DNA of 59,513 bases, taken from positions 1 through 59,513 of the forward strand of contig CAJTPV010000019.1 of the NCBI GenBank assembly GCA_910578505.1, written 5' to 3'. A model generated the notes under the pieces. That model saw only the letters and a program-made list of their open reading frames with translations. It searched no databases and had not been told where the DNA came from. This document shows, one piece after another, positions 32,905 through 41,238 of the stretch. The stretch is from an uncultured Oscillospiraceae bacterium (GTDB taxonomy: Bacteria > Bacillota > Clostridia > Oscillospirales > Oscillospiraceae). The first letter of the stretch is position 1; each line of letters starts with the position of its first letter. A program made the translations under genes and the position numbers.

Positions 32905-33798
32905 ATGGAGGTGCTTTTTCTGCTGATGGCACTGGCCGGCGCTGCGCTGGCCGGGCGGGAGCGGCTGAAGTCCAGACGCCTGCTGCGCCGGCTGGACCAG
33001 ATGCTGGAGCAGGCGGCCGGCGGCAGCTTTCGGGAGGAGGCGTTCAACGAGGGGCTGCTGTCCGCGCTGGAATCCCGCATGGCCCGCTATCTGGCCTCCT
33101 CCTCCCTGTCGCAGGAGGCTATGGCGCGGGAGAAGGCGAACATCCAGTCCCTGCTCACCGACATCTCCCACCAGATCAAGACCCCCGCCGCCAATATGCT
33201 CCTGTATGCCCAGCTGCTGAATGAACAGCCGCTGACCCAGGAGGGCCGGGCCTGCGCCGCCGCCCTGGAGGGACAGGCGGAGAAGCTGCGGACCCTGACG
33301 GACATTTTGTCCAAGCTGTCCCGGCTGGAGACAGGCATATTGACGCTGCACCCGGTCCCCGGCCCGCTGGAGCCCATGCTGGAGGACGCGGCGGCGCAGT
33401 TTGCGCTCCAGGCGGCGGAGAAGGATATCACGCTGACGTTGGTCCCCGCCGGCGCCCGCGCGGTGTTCGACCCCAAGTGGACCGCCGAGGCGGTGTGCAA
33501 CCTGCTGGACAACGCCGTCAAGTACACGCCTCCCGGCGGCAGCGTCACCGTGGACACGGTGGCCTACGAGATGTTCTGCTGCGTCCGGGTCAGCGACACC
33601 GGCCCCGGCATCCCGGAGGAGGAGCAGGCGAAGATCTTCCAGCGCTTTTACCGCGCCCCCAGCGCCCATGACCAGGAGGGCGTAGGCGTTGGGCTGTATC
33701 TGGCACGGGAGATCGCCCGGGGACAGGGGGGCTATCTGAAGGTGAAAAGCCCGGAGGATGGCGGAGCGGTGTTCTCCCTGTTCCTGCCGGGGGGATGA
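32905..33798 (+). CDS. Sensor histidine kinase with a minimal N-terminus
   Basis: A 297-residue kinase. Only one short hydrophobic segment (LFLLMALAGAALAG, residues 4-17) precedes the dimerisation domain, so no extracytoplasmic sensor is present. The H-box DISHQIKTP carries the phosphoacceptor His; N-box NLLDNAVKYTPPG, G1 DTGPGIP and G2 GVGVGLYLA form the ATP domain. Kinases this short usually take their signal from a partner, plausibly the ABC permease encoded downstream; that is inference. Confidence 0.9.
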   Translation: MEVLFLLMALAGAALAGRERLKSRRLLRRLDQMLEQAAGGSFREEAFNEGLLSALESRMARYLASSSLSQEAMAREKANIQSLLTDISHQIKTPAANMLLYAQLLNEQPLTQEGRACAAALEGQAEKLRTLTDILSKLSRLETGILTLHPVPGPLEPMLEDAAAQFALQAAEKDITLTLVPAGARAVFDPKWTAEAVCNLLDNAVKYTPPGGSVTVDTVAYEMFCCVRVSDTGPGIPEEEQAKIFQRFYRAPSAHDQEGVGVGLYLAREIARGQGGYLKVKSPEDGGAVFSLFLPGG

Positions 33799-33828
33799 GC
33801 GATTGTGTCAAAAGTGTTAGATTTCAGA

Positions 33829-33848
33829 AAGAATGTGGAAAGATTCTT
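33829..33848 (+). promoter_or_regulatory. Inverted repeat upstream of the ABC exporter genes
   Basis: AAGAAT and ATTCTT arms 8 nt apart, in the 107-nt gap before the ATPase gene. A candidate response-regulator site; no convincing promoter hexamers could be placed with confidence. Confidence 0.3.
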
Positions 33849-33905
33849 GTGTTACAGTCTGTGTTGTCGGAAGACAGCACAGATTTTTCTTTGGAGGCAT
33901 ACGAT

Positions 33906-34580
33906 ATGGCAATTTTAGAGACAAACGACCTGACCAAGGTCTACGGCTCCGGCGACACCCAGGTCCGCGCCCTGGACGGCGTGAGCCTTTCCGTGGAGAA
34001 GGGGTGCTTTCTGGCGGTGGTGGGCACCTCCGGCTCCGGCAAGTCCACCCTGCTGCACATGCTGGGCGGGCTGGACCGCCCCACCTCCGGCGCCGTGACG
34101 GTGGACGGGCGGGAGCTGTCCGCGTTAAAGGACGAGGCCCTGACCATCTTCCGCCGCCGGAAGATCGGCTTTGTGTTCCAGAACTACAACCTGGTGCCGG
34201 TGCTCAGCGTATATGAGAACATCGTCCTGCCCATCCAGCTGGACGGCCGGGCCCCGGACCGGGACTACATCCGCCGTATCATCGAGACCCTGGGCCTGGA
34301 ATCCAAGCTCCAGAGCCTGCCTAACAACCTCTCCGGCGGACAGCAGCAGCGGGTGGCCATTGCCCGTGCCCTGGCGGCCAAGCCGGCCATCATCCTGGCC
34401 GACGAGCCCACCGGCAACCTGGACTCCCGCACCAGCCAGGACGTGATGGGATTATTGAAGGTCACCGGGGCCCGCTTCGGCCAGACCATCGTCATGATTA
34501 CCCACAACGAGGAGATCGCCCAGATGGCGGACCGCATCATCCGCATCGAGGACGGCAAGATCGCGGAGAGGAGGGCGTGA
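33906..34580 (+). CDS. ABC transporter ATP-binding protein, MacB/LolD type
   Basis: A 224-residue ATPase. Walker A GTSGSGKST, Q-loop FVFQNYNLVP, signature LSGGQQQRVAIARAL, Walker B IILADEPTGNLD and the switch His in MITHNEE are intact. The type pairs with FtsX-like permeases that act as mechanotransmission pumps or peptide-resistance systems. GGAGG lies 8 nt before the ATG at 33906, and the stop overlaps the spacing before the permease gene. Confidence 0.95.
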   Translation: MAILETNDLTKVYGSGDTQVRALDGVSLSVEKGCFLAVVGTSGSGKSTLLHMLGGLDRPTSGAVTVDGRELSALKDEALTIFRRRKIGFVFQNYNLVPVLSVYENIVLPIQLDGRAPDRDYIRRIIETLGLESKLQSLPNNLSGGQQQRVAIARALAAKPAIILADEPTGNLDSRTSQDVMGLLKVTGARFGQTIVMITHNEEIAQMADRIIRIEDGKIAERRA

Positions 34581-34582
34581 GC

Positions 34583-37279
34583 ATGCTGAAGGTATCCAAC
34601 GGCGCGTGTATCCGGCGTCTGGGGTTCCGGTCCATGGCGGCGGCCCGGACCCGGAATATCGTAGCGGTGCTGGCCATCGCCCTGACGGCGGTGCTGTTCA
34701 CGTCCCTGTTCACCATCGCCGCCTCCCTCAACGCCTCCTTCCAGCAGGCGAATTTCCGGCAGGCCGGGGGCGACTGCCACGGCACCTTCAAGGAGCTGAC
34801 TGCCCAGCAGGTGGAGGAGCTGCGGACGGACCCGCTGATCCAGGAGGACTTTGCCCGCCTTTTCGTGGGCATGCCCTCTGAAGCGCCCTTCCACAAGTCC
34901 CATGTGGAGGTGAGCTATCTGGAGCCCGCCGCCGCGCCCCACTACTTCTGCGTCCCCACGGAGGGCAGGCTGCCGGAGGAGGGCGCCAACGAGGCGGCCA
35001 CCGACACCCGCGTCCTGTCCCTGCTGGGGGTGGAGCCGGAAATCGGCGCGGAGTTCACCGTGACTTTTGATATCGATGTTCTTACCGGCCAGCCCCAGCC
35101 GGTGACACGCACCTTCACCCTTTCCGGCTGGTGGGAGTACGACAGCGCGGTAACAGCCAGCCACATCCTGCTGCCCCGGTCTGCGGCAGAGGAGCTCTGC
35201 GCCCTGAGCAGCGGGAATCCCGACTCCATGACCGGCAAATGGAATCTGGACGTGATGCTCTCCAGCAGCATGAACATCGGCGCAAAGCTCATGACCATCC
35301 TGGAAAATCACGGCTATCAGTCCGAGGACCCCATGGCGGACGGCTATATCGGCATCGGCGTCAACTGGGGCTACTCCGGCGCGCAGTTTACCAACAGCAT
35401 GGATATAGGCACACTGCTGGCGGTCGGGGCGCTGCTCCTGCTGATTATCTTTACCGGGTATCTGATCATCTACAATGTTTTCCAGATCTCCGTCACCAAC
35501 GACATCCGGTTCTACGGCCTGCTGAAAACCATCGGCACCACCGGGCGGCAGATCAAGCGCATCATCCGCCAGCAGGCCCTGCTGCTGAGCCTCGCCGGCA
35601 TCCCCATCGGCCTGCTGCTGGGCTATCTCATCGGCAACCGGCTGACGCCGGTGGTCCTGCACACGCTGGATTACTACTCCCTGACCATATCGTTCAGCCC
35701 GGTGATCTTCATCGGCGCGGCGCTGTTTGCCCTGCTGACAGTGTTCCTCTCCTGCGCCCGGCCGGGGCACATGGCGGCGAAGGTGTCGCCGGTGGAGGCG
35801 GTGCGGTACACGGAGGGCGGCGGGAAAGCCCCCAAGAGCGGGCGTCACCGGCGCAAGGCCCTCTCCGGCGCGTCCCTGCCCCGGATGGCCTGGGCCAACC
35901 TGGGCCGCAGCCGCAGCAGGACGGCGGTGACCGTCATCTCCCTGACACTGGCGGTGGTGCTGATGACCATGACCTACACCTTTGCCACCGGCTTTGACAT
36001 GAACAAGTATCTGGCTCAAAAGGCGGATGTGGACTTCATCCTGGGCAACGCCGCCTACTTCAACGTCTCCCAGATGTTCCGCTCGGCGGACGACGCCCTG
36101 CCGGAGGAGGTCATCGCGGAGGTTGCCGCCGAGGGCGGCGCGGGCATCACGGGGAGCGGGCGGACCTACGGCCAGGTGAGCAATATCCAGCAGTTTGTGC
36201 CGGAGGAGCGGTTCCGCAGCAGTGTGAGCCAATGGAACCCGCCGGAGGTTGTGGAAGAGCAGGTGGAGCACGCCGTCCGGAACGACGCCGGGCAGCTGAT
36301 GGACCGGGTCATGCTCTATGGCATGGAGGACCTTCCCCTGGACCTGCTGCGGGTGGTGGAGGGGGACACCGCGCCCCTCTATGACCCCAATCAGAACGCC
36401 ATTGCCGCCGTGGCGGTGGTCGACGACTACAACGAGCCCTATCCGGACAGCTGCTGGGCCAAAGTGGGGGATAAGGTGACGGTGCGGTATGTGGAGGAGC
36501 TGGAATATTATTTCACCGACACCGGCGAGATCATCGAGGACTTTGACGCCTTCTGGAACAGCCAGAACCCCCGCCGCTACGCCTCCCGCCCCACGGTCTA
36601 CGAGGATCGGGAGTACACGGTATGCGCCGTAGTGGTGGTGCCCTCCACCACGGAATACCGCTACTTCGGCGCGGACCAGTACGTTATGAACGCAGAGGTT
36701 TTCAAGCGGGACAGCGGCACGGACAGCGTCATGCACTGGTGCTTCAACACCACCGATGCGGCGGAGCCGGAGATGGAGGCGTTCCTGGCGGACTACACGG
36801 AGAACGTCCAGAGCTTCTGCGGCTACGAGGGCCGGGCCGCCTACGAGAAGGAATTCAACGACTTCAAGAATATGTTCCTCATTATGGGCGGCGCGCTGAG
36901 CTTCATCGTGGGGCTGGTGGGCGTGCTGAACTTCCTCAACGCCATGCTCACGGGGATTCTGGCCCGGAAGCGGGAGTTCGCGGTGCTGCAGTCCGTGGGC
37001 ATGACAGGGAAGCAGCTGAAGACCATGCTGGTCTATGAGGGGCTGTATTATACCGTTCTGTCCATGCTGGTGTCCCTGGCCGCGGCGGTAGTGCTGGGGC
37101 CGGTCATCGGGGGCGCGTGCTCGGATATCTTCTGGTTCTTCTCCTACCACCTGACGGTGCTGCCGCTGGTGGTGGTGCTGCCCGTGTTTTTGCTGCTGGG
37201 CGCGGTGACGCCGCTGGCGGTGTACCGCTGGGCGGCCAGGGCGACGGTTGTGGAGCGCCTGCGGGAGGCGGAGAGCTGA
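34583..37279 (+). CDS. FtsX/MacB-like ABC transporter permease with two large extracytoplasmic domains
   Basis: An 898-residue permease from the ATG at 34583 (GGAGG 8 nt upstream; a GTG two codons earlier is less well placed). I count about eight membrane segments: one at ~26-50, three at ~280-400, one at ~455, and three in the last 130 residues. Two large external domains (~50-275 and ~475-760) are thus duplicated FtsX units. This differs from the 10-segment BceB permeases with one large loop. The substrate is unknown; the adjacent two-component system suggests response to a surface-active compound. Confidence 0.88.
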   Translation: MLKVSNGACIRRLGFRSMAAARTRNIVAVLAIALTAVLFTSLFTIAASLNASFQQANFRQAGGDCHGTFKELTAQQVEELRTDPLIQEDFARLFVGMPSEAPFHKSHVEVSYLEPAAAPHYFCVPTEGRLPEEGANEAATDTRVLSLLGVEPEIGAEFTVTFDIDVLTGQPQPVTRTFTLSGWWEYDSAVTASHILLPRSAAEELCALSSGNPDSMTGKWNLDVMLSSSMNIGAKLMTILENHGYQSEDPMADGYIGIGVNWGYSGAQFTNSMDIGTLLAVGALLLLIIFTGYLIIYNVFQISVTNDIRFYGLLKTIGTTGRQIKRIIRQQALLLSLAGIPIGLLLGYLIGNRLTPVVLHTLDYYSLTISFSPVIFIGAALFALLTVFLSCARPGHMAAKVSPVEAVRYTEGGGKAPKSGRHRRKALSGASLPRMAWANLGRSRSRTAVTVISLTLAVVLMTMTYTFATGFDMNKYLAQKADVDFILGNAAYFNVSQMFRSADDALPEEVIAEVAAEGGAGITGSGRTYGQVSNIQQFVPEERFRSSVSQWNPPEVVEEQVEHAVRNDAGQLMDRVMLYGMEDLPLDLLRVVEGDTAPLYDPNQNAIAAVAVVDDYNEPYPDSCWAKVGDKVTVRYVEELEYYFTDTGEIIEDFDAFWNSQNPRRYASRPTVYEDREYTVCAVVVVPSTTEYRYFGADQYVMNAEVFKRDSGTDSVMHWCFNTTDAAEPEMEAFLADYTENVQSFCGYEGRAAYEKEFNDFKNMFLIMGGALSFIVGLVGVLNFLNAMLTGILARKREFAVLQSVGMTGKQLKTMLVYEGLYYTVLSMLVSLAAAVVLGPVIGGACSDIFWFFSYHLTVLPLVVVLPVFLLLGAVTPLAVYRWAARATVVERLREAES

Positions 37280-37330
37280 TTTTTTCAATGTTTTGTTGGG
37301 TTTTACTGTAATGATACGTATTACAAAACG

Positions 37331-37364
37331 GGACAACCGCCACCCTGCCAGGTGGCGGTTGTCC
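37331..37364. terminator. Hairpin after the ABC permease gene
   Basis: Perfect 14-bp GC-rich arms (37331-37344, 37351-37364) with a 6-nt loop. The following CTTGAG is a weak U-tract. Probably ends the exporter operon; the rest of 37365-37486 holds nothing that I can support. Confidence 0.6.
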
Positions 37365-37486
37365 TTGAGAAAACAGACCGTCAGCTCCGACTTTTCCTCT
37401 CGGTATTTCTTCCGCTGCAGAAAGAACTTCGTAAATCAGTTTTCATCCATTTTGTGACATATTGACCCTTCTTCTGCTTAAATCGT

Positions 37487-39163
37487 TTACGCAACAAATG
37501 TAACTGTTACGGTAGTTCCTGCACCCATCTCGCTTTGCAGCGTGATTTTAGCGTTGTGATACTGCGCGATGTGCTTCACGATGGACAGTCCAAGCCCGGT
37601 GCCGCCGGACGCCTTTGACCGGCTTTTATCCACCCGGAAAAACCTCTCAAACACTCTGGTCTGATACTCCGGCGGGATACCGATGCCTGTATCCCTGACT
37701 GTAACAACAGCCCCCGGTCCAGCGTTGGAAACGGTAATCTCCACAGAACCGTCTTTTACGTTGTATTTAATTGCATTGTCGCAAAGGTTATAGATCATTT
37801 CGTAGAGAAGCCCGCGCACGCCGTTCACTTGAGCGCGTTCGCCTGCGACGGAGAGCCGGACGCCCTTCTCCCTGGTTTTATCATATAAAACAGATGCTGC
37901 GTCCTTTGCCATTTCCAGCAGGTCCACCATTTCCCGCTCCAGTGCGGCGCCCTCGTCAAGCTGGGAGAGGTGGATAATGTCTTCCACCAACGCCACCAGC
38001 CTTGCGGACTCCTTTCGGATCGTTCCGGTAAACTGTGGCACGTCTTCCTGCCTGACAAGCCCGCTCTCCAGCAATTCGGCGCTGCCCATAATGGATTGCA
38101 GGGGCGTTTTCAGCTCGTGGGACACATTTGCCGTAAACTCCCGGCGGCTGCGCTCGGCAAGGGCCTGTTCCGTCACGTCAAAGGCCAGCAGCACCGTCCC
38201 AACCACCGCGCCGTCCGACTCGATCCGGCTGATGTCAAATTCTATTTCACGGCCATTTTGTTCTATCCGTACTGTACTGTGTCCATTTTCCAAAGCGGTT
38301 AAAATTGCCTGGCTCAGTTCATGGCCGCGATCCACCGTCACAAAATCCTTTTGGATACAGGAACAGTCCATATGGAACAGGGCTTGTGCCGCCGGATTGA
38401 TACTCAAGATCGTCCCCTTTTGGTTCATCACAACCAGGCCTTCCTTCATGCTCCCTGTGATCTGTTCAAACTCATCTGTCCTGGCCTGCAGCTCCTGCAT
38501 TTGGGCATTGATTTGCCTGCGCTGCTGCTGGATGCGCCGCAGCAGGGGGGACAGCTCCTCGTAGGCGTCATTTTCCAGCGGGTGGTCCAGATCCAGGGAG
38601 TTGAGGGGCTGGACAATTCTTTTTGCCATCCGACCGGCCAGAACAGCGGATAGGATTACAGCGAGAACGCCCACCAGCAGAATCGGCTGGAGCATGGCCA
38701 GCACCAAGGCCGGCACTGTCACCTGACGGGTGGAGATGCGCAGCAGGGTTCCGTCATTTAATGCTCGGGCATAATACAAGGTCCTCTCAGACCATGTGTC
38801 GGAGTAGCGGACGCAGCTGCTCTCCCCTTTGGCAAACGCCTCCCGAACCTCCATGCGATCCCCATGGTTTGCCATGTTTTCCGCAGATTCATCCGTATCG
38901 AATAATACAGACCCATCTGAGGCGATCCAGGTCAGGCGGTACTCCGGTGTCCAGGTATAGCGGTAGTCGCGGGCCGTCAGCCTTTCCAGGTAGGCCTGCC
39001 CGCTCTCCTCCACAGCGTAAGCGGCCAGCCGAAGCTCGTCCTTGAGCTGACTGGCCTGCACTGTACCAAAGTAGTCGTACAGACAGCCCAATATGATCAC
39101 AAGGCTGGACAGCAGCACAGCCGCCGCGATCATCAGGGCCGAACGAAAGATTCTTTTGCTCAC
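37487..39163 (-). CDS. PhoR/WalK-like sensor histidine kinase with PAS domain
   Basis: A 558-residue membrane kinase. Segments: first membrane helix (~8-31), extracytoplasmic domain (~32-145), second helix (~147-175, VPALVLAMLQPILLVGVLAVIL), a HAMP-like linker, a PAS domain (~245-340; GLVVMNQKGTILSINPAAQALF), HisKA with HELKTP, and HATPase (NLCDNAIKYN, DTGIGIP, GTGLGLSIV). This order is that of PhoR-type kinases. The GTG at 39163 is chosen because GGGAGG is 5 nt upstream and the codon overlaps the regulator stop by 4 nt. Pho-box-like repeats upstream support a phosphate-sensing role, not proven. Confidence 0.9.
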   Translation of the reverse strand: MSKRIFRSALMIAAAVLLSSLVIILGCLYDYFGTVQASQLKDELRLAAYAVEESGQAYLERLTARDYRYTWTPEYRLTWIASDGSVLFDTDESAENMANHGDRMEVREAFAKGESSCVRYSDTWSERTLYYARALNDGTLLRISTRQVTVPALVLAMLQPILLVGVLAVILSAVLAGRMAKRIVQPLNSLDLDHPLENDAYEELSPLLRRIQQQRRQINAQMQELQARTDEFEQITGSMKEGLVVMNQKGTILSINPAAQALFHMDCSCIQKDFVTVDRGHELSQAILTALENGHSTVRIEQNGREIEFDISRIESDGAVVGTVLLAFDVTEQALAERSRREFTANVSHELKTPLQSIMGSAELLESGLVRQEDVPQFTGTIRKESARLVALVEDIIHLSQLDEGAALEREMVDLLEMAKDAASVLYDKTREKGVRLSVAGERAQVNGVRGLLYEMIYNLCDNAIKYNVKDGSVEITVSNAGPGAVVTVRDTGIGIPPEYQTRVFERFFRVDKSRSKASGGTGLGLSIVKHIAQYHNAKITLQSEMGAGTTVTVTFVA

Positions 39164-39834
39164 ACTTCTGCCTCCCACCGGTAGCCTACGTTTCGGACGG
39201 TCTCGATCATTGCCCCGTAAGATCCCAGCTTCTGCCGCAGGGTGCGGATGTGCATATCCACTGTCCGGGTCTCACCGGAGTAATCGATGTCCCAGACACT
39301 GGAGAGAAGCTGTTCCCTGGTAAACGCCACGCCGGGGGCGGAGAGGAACAGCCGCAGCAGTTCAAATTCCTTGAAGGTCAGGGCAATCCGCTCCCTGTCT
39401 GCCGTGACCGTATGTTCCGCCAGGTCCACCACCAGATTGCCCGCTGTCAGAATCTCCCGGTACCGTTTGGGGCGGCACCGGCGCAGTACCGCCTTGACTC
39501 GGGAGACCATCTCCATCATGCCGAAGGGCTTAACCAGGTAATCGTCCGCCCCCAGATCCAGTCCCTGGACCTTTTCGTACTCCGCCCCCTTGGCCGTCGC
39601 TATGATAACGGGGATGTCCGCCCAATCGGGCGCTGCCTTCATCCGCCGGAGCAGTTCTACTCCATCCAGCCCTGGCAGCATGATGTCCAAAATTACAAGC
39701 TCCGGCAACTGTGCCTTCAGCGCCGCCAGAAACGCACTGCCATCCTCAAACCCTCTCGCCTCGAAGCCCATAGAGCGCAGGGTATACAATTCGATCTCCC
39801 GGATGCTGGCATCGTCCTCTACGCAGTAGATCAT
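39160..39834 (-). CDS. PhoP/PhoB-like response regulator
   Basis: A 224-residue OmpR-family regulator. Receiver: EDD near residue 7, phosphoacceptor Asp in LVILDIMLPGLDG, then TAKGAEYEKV and VKPFGMMEM. The winged-helix domain has LTFKEFELLRLFL, TREQLLSSVW and VDMHIRTLRQKL. The start at 39834 is chosen because GGGAG lies 5 nt upstream. It precedes the kinase gene and is divergent from a Na+/Ca2+ exchanger gene. TTTTACA repeats in the shared promoter gap resemble PhoP boxes, so it probably regulates itself and the exchanger. Confidence 0.92.
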   Translation of the reverse strand: MIYCVEDDASIREIELYTLRSMGFEARGFEDGSAFLAALKAQLPELVILDIMLPGLDGVELLRRMKAAPDWADIPVIIATAKGAEYEKVQGLDLGADDYLVKPFGMMEMVSRVKAVLRRCRPKRYREILTAGNLVVDLAEHTVTADRERIALTFKEFELLRLFLSAPGVAFTREQLLSSVWDIDYSGETRTVDMHIRTLRQKLGSYGAMIETVRNVGYRWEAEV

Positions 39835-39992
39835 GCTGGCTCCCACCTTCCTTTCAGACCCATTTTAACACAGCGGTACAGCTCTATCAACCGTTCAGGT
39901 CAGCGCGTATCTGCGTCGGTACTCCCGGTGAGGTAAGCACATCGAAAATATCCATCAGATCCTACCTCTTCCCGAAATAGATTACCTGTTCA

Positions 39993-40048
39993 TTCTAACT
40001 GCCGGATGTAAAATCTGCTATCAGTATTGTGTAAAATCCATGTAAAAC
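39993..40048 (-). promoter_or_regulatory. Pho-box-like promoter of the response-regulator gene (element A)
   Basis: On the minus strand, TTTTACA occurs three times (40042-40048, 40031-40037, 40008-40014; starts 11 and 23 nt apart), followed after 9 nt by TAGAAT (39993-39998) as a possible -10. No -35 hexamer is evident, as in activator-dependent promoters. Mirror image of the element at 40088-40143. Confidence 0.65.
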
Positions 40049-40087
40049 TACGATAGAGGGCGGTGGGCTTGGCCTGCTGCTGCCGGA

Positions 40088-40143
40088 TTTTACATGGATT
40101 TTACAGAACCTTGCTAGCAAATTTTACATCAGATATGTATACT
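40088..40143 (+). promoter_or_regulatory. Pho-box-like promoter of the exchanger gene (element B)
   Basis: TTTTACA occurs at 40088, 40099 and 40122 (11 and 23 nt apart), followed after 9 nt by TATACT (40138-40143). The first two contain TTTACA-N5-TTTACA, close to the TT(A/C/T)ACA direct repeats bound by PhoP in B. subtilis. 40049-40087, the centre, shows no motif. Confidence 0.65.
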
Positions 40144-40229
40144 ATAACAACTGTTTCTTAACAGATATAGCATCACACGGCAATCAAATCCGTTTGCCAC
40201 ACAAACAAAGAACACTAGGAGGCGATTTT

Positions 40230-41147
40230 ATGCTTATACAGATTCTTATACTGGCGGCGGGCTTCGTCCTGCTGGTCAAAGGCGCGGACTGGTTTGTAGA
40301 CGGCGCATCAGCCATCGCGGAAAAACTGCGGATTCCGCCGTTGATCATCGGCCTGACCATCGTGGCCATGGGAACAAGCGCTCCGGAAGCGGCGGTCAGC
40401 ATTTCTGCGGCGCTGAAGGGAAACGCAGACATTACGATCGGAAACATTGTGGGCAGCAATATTTTGAACATTCTAATAATCCTGGGTCTTTCTGCCGCGA
40501 TTGCTCCTCTGGCGGTGGAGCAGAGTACGATCCGCCGGGATATGCCTTTTCTGCTGGGAATCAGCCTGCTGCTGATCGTGCAGGGGTGGGACGGCTCTAT
40601 TACTCGTTTTGACGGCCTGATCATGATGATTCTTTTTACCGCTTACCTTATTTTTTTGTTGGTGAGAGCAAGACGGCAGCCGCAGCAGGACAGTATAAAC
40701 GCAGGCCAACGAAGTCTGTGGCAGATACCGCTGACCGCCATTGGTCTGACGGCGATTGTAATTGGGAGTAACCTGGCAGTGGATGCCGCCTGTACCATTG
40801 CCAGACTTTTGGGGATAAGCGAACGGCTTATCGGCCTGACCATCGTGGCTTTGGGAACCTCTCTGCCGGAGTTGTTCACTTCCGTTATCGCAGCCCGCAA
40901 AGGGAATGCGGATATTGCCATTGGGAACATCGTTGGCAGCAATGTTTTTAATATTCTGTTTGTAGTAGGACTTTCAGCAGTTATTGTACCGGTTCCTTTC
41001 GCGGCAGCGTTCCGCTTTGACAGCGTGGTTTCTATCGCCGCCGCAGTATTTCTGCTGATATGCTGTGCCAGGTCATCTTCCCTTAAACGATGGCATGGCA
41101 TCTTTATGCTGGCAGGATATCTGGCTTATTTTATGATTATTCTGTAA
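40230..41147 (+). CDS. Calcium/sodium antiporter, YrbG/CaxA type
   Basis: A 305-residue member of the Ca2+:cation antiporter superfamily with about ten membrane helices and the two inverted alpha repeats that form the ion site: GTSAPEAAVSISAALKGN with GNIVGSNILNI, and GTSLPELFTSVIAARKGN with GNIVGSNVFNI. It probably exchanges Na+ for Ca2+ across the membrane. The ATG at 40230 has AGGAGG 8 nt upstream. Its promoter carries the same repeats as that of the divergent response-regulator gene, so expression is likely tied to that system. Confidence 0.92.
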   Translation: MLIQILILAAGFVLLVKGADWFVDGASAIAEKLRIPPLIIGLTIVAMGTSAPEAAVSISAALKGNADITIGNIVGSNILNILIILGLSAAIAPLAVEQSTIRRDMPFLLGISLLLIVQGWDGSITRFDGLIMMILFTAYLIFLLVRARRQPQQDSINAGQRSLWQIPLTAIGLTAIVIGSNLAVDAACTIARLLGISERLIGLTIVALGTSLPELFTSVIAARKGNADIAIGNIVGSNVFNILFVVGLSAVIVPVPFAAAFRFDSVVSIAAAVFLLICCARSSSLKRWHGIFMLAGYLAYFMIIL

Positions 41148-41174
41148 GGAAAAGTTATCAAGCGAAAAAAACAC

Positions 41175-41203
41175 GTGACACGGGGGGAAAATGGCGGTAT
41201 AAT
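41175..41203 (+). promoter_or_regulatory. Promoter of the glgX-type gene
   Basis: GTGACA (41175-41180) and perfect TATAAT (41198-41203) with 17-nt spacing, 36 nt before the start codon. Confidence 0.6.
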
Positions 41204-41238
41204 AACAGGGACTACTGTTCGGATGAAGGAGAAAGACG

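Noticed and set aside
34265..37336. 1023-codon minus-strand ORF across the ABC permease
   Set aside because: Composition is the low-complexity His/Gln/Arg type of a GC-rich shadow frame, and the plus-strand gene has clear membrane segments and a good start.
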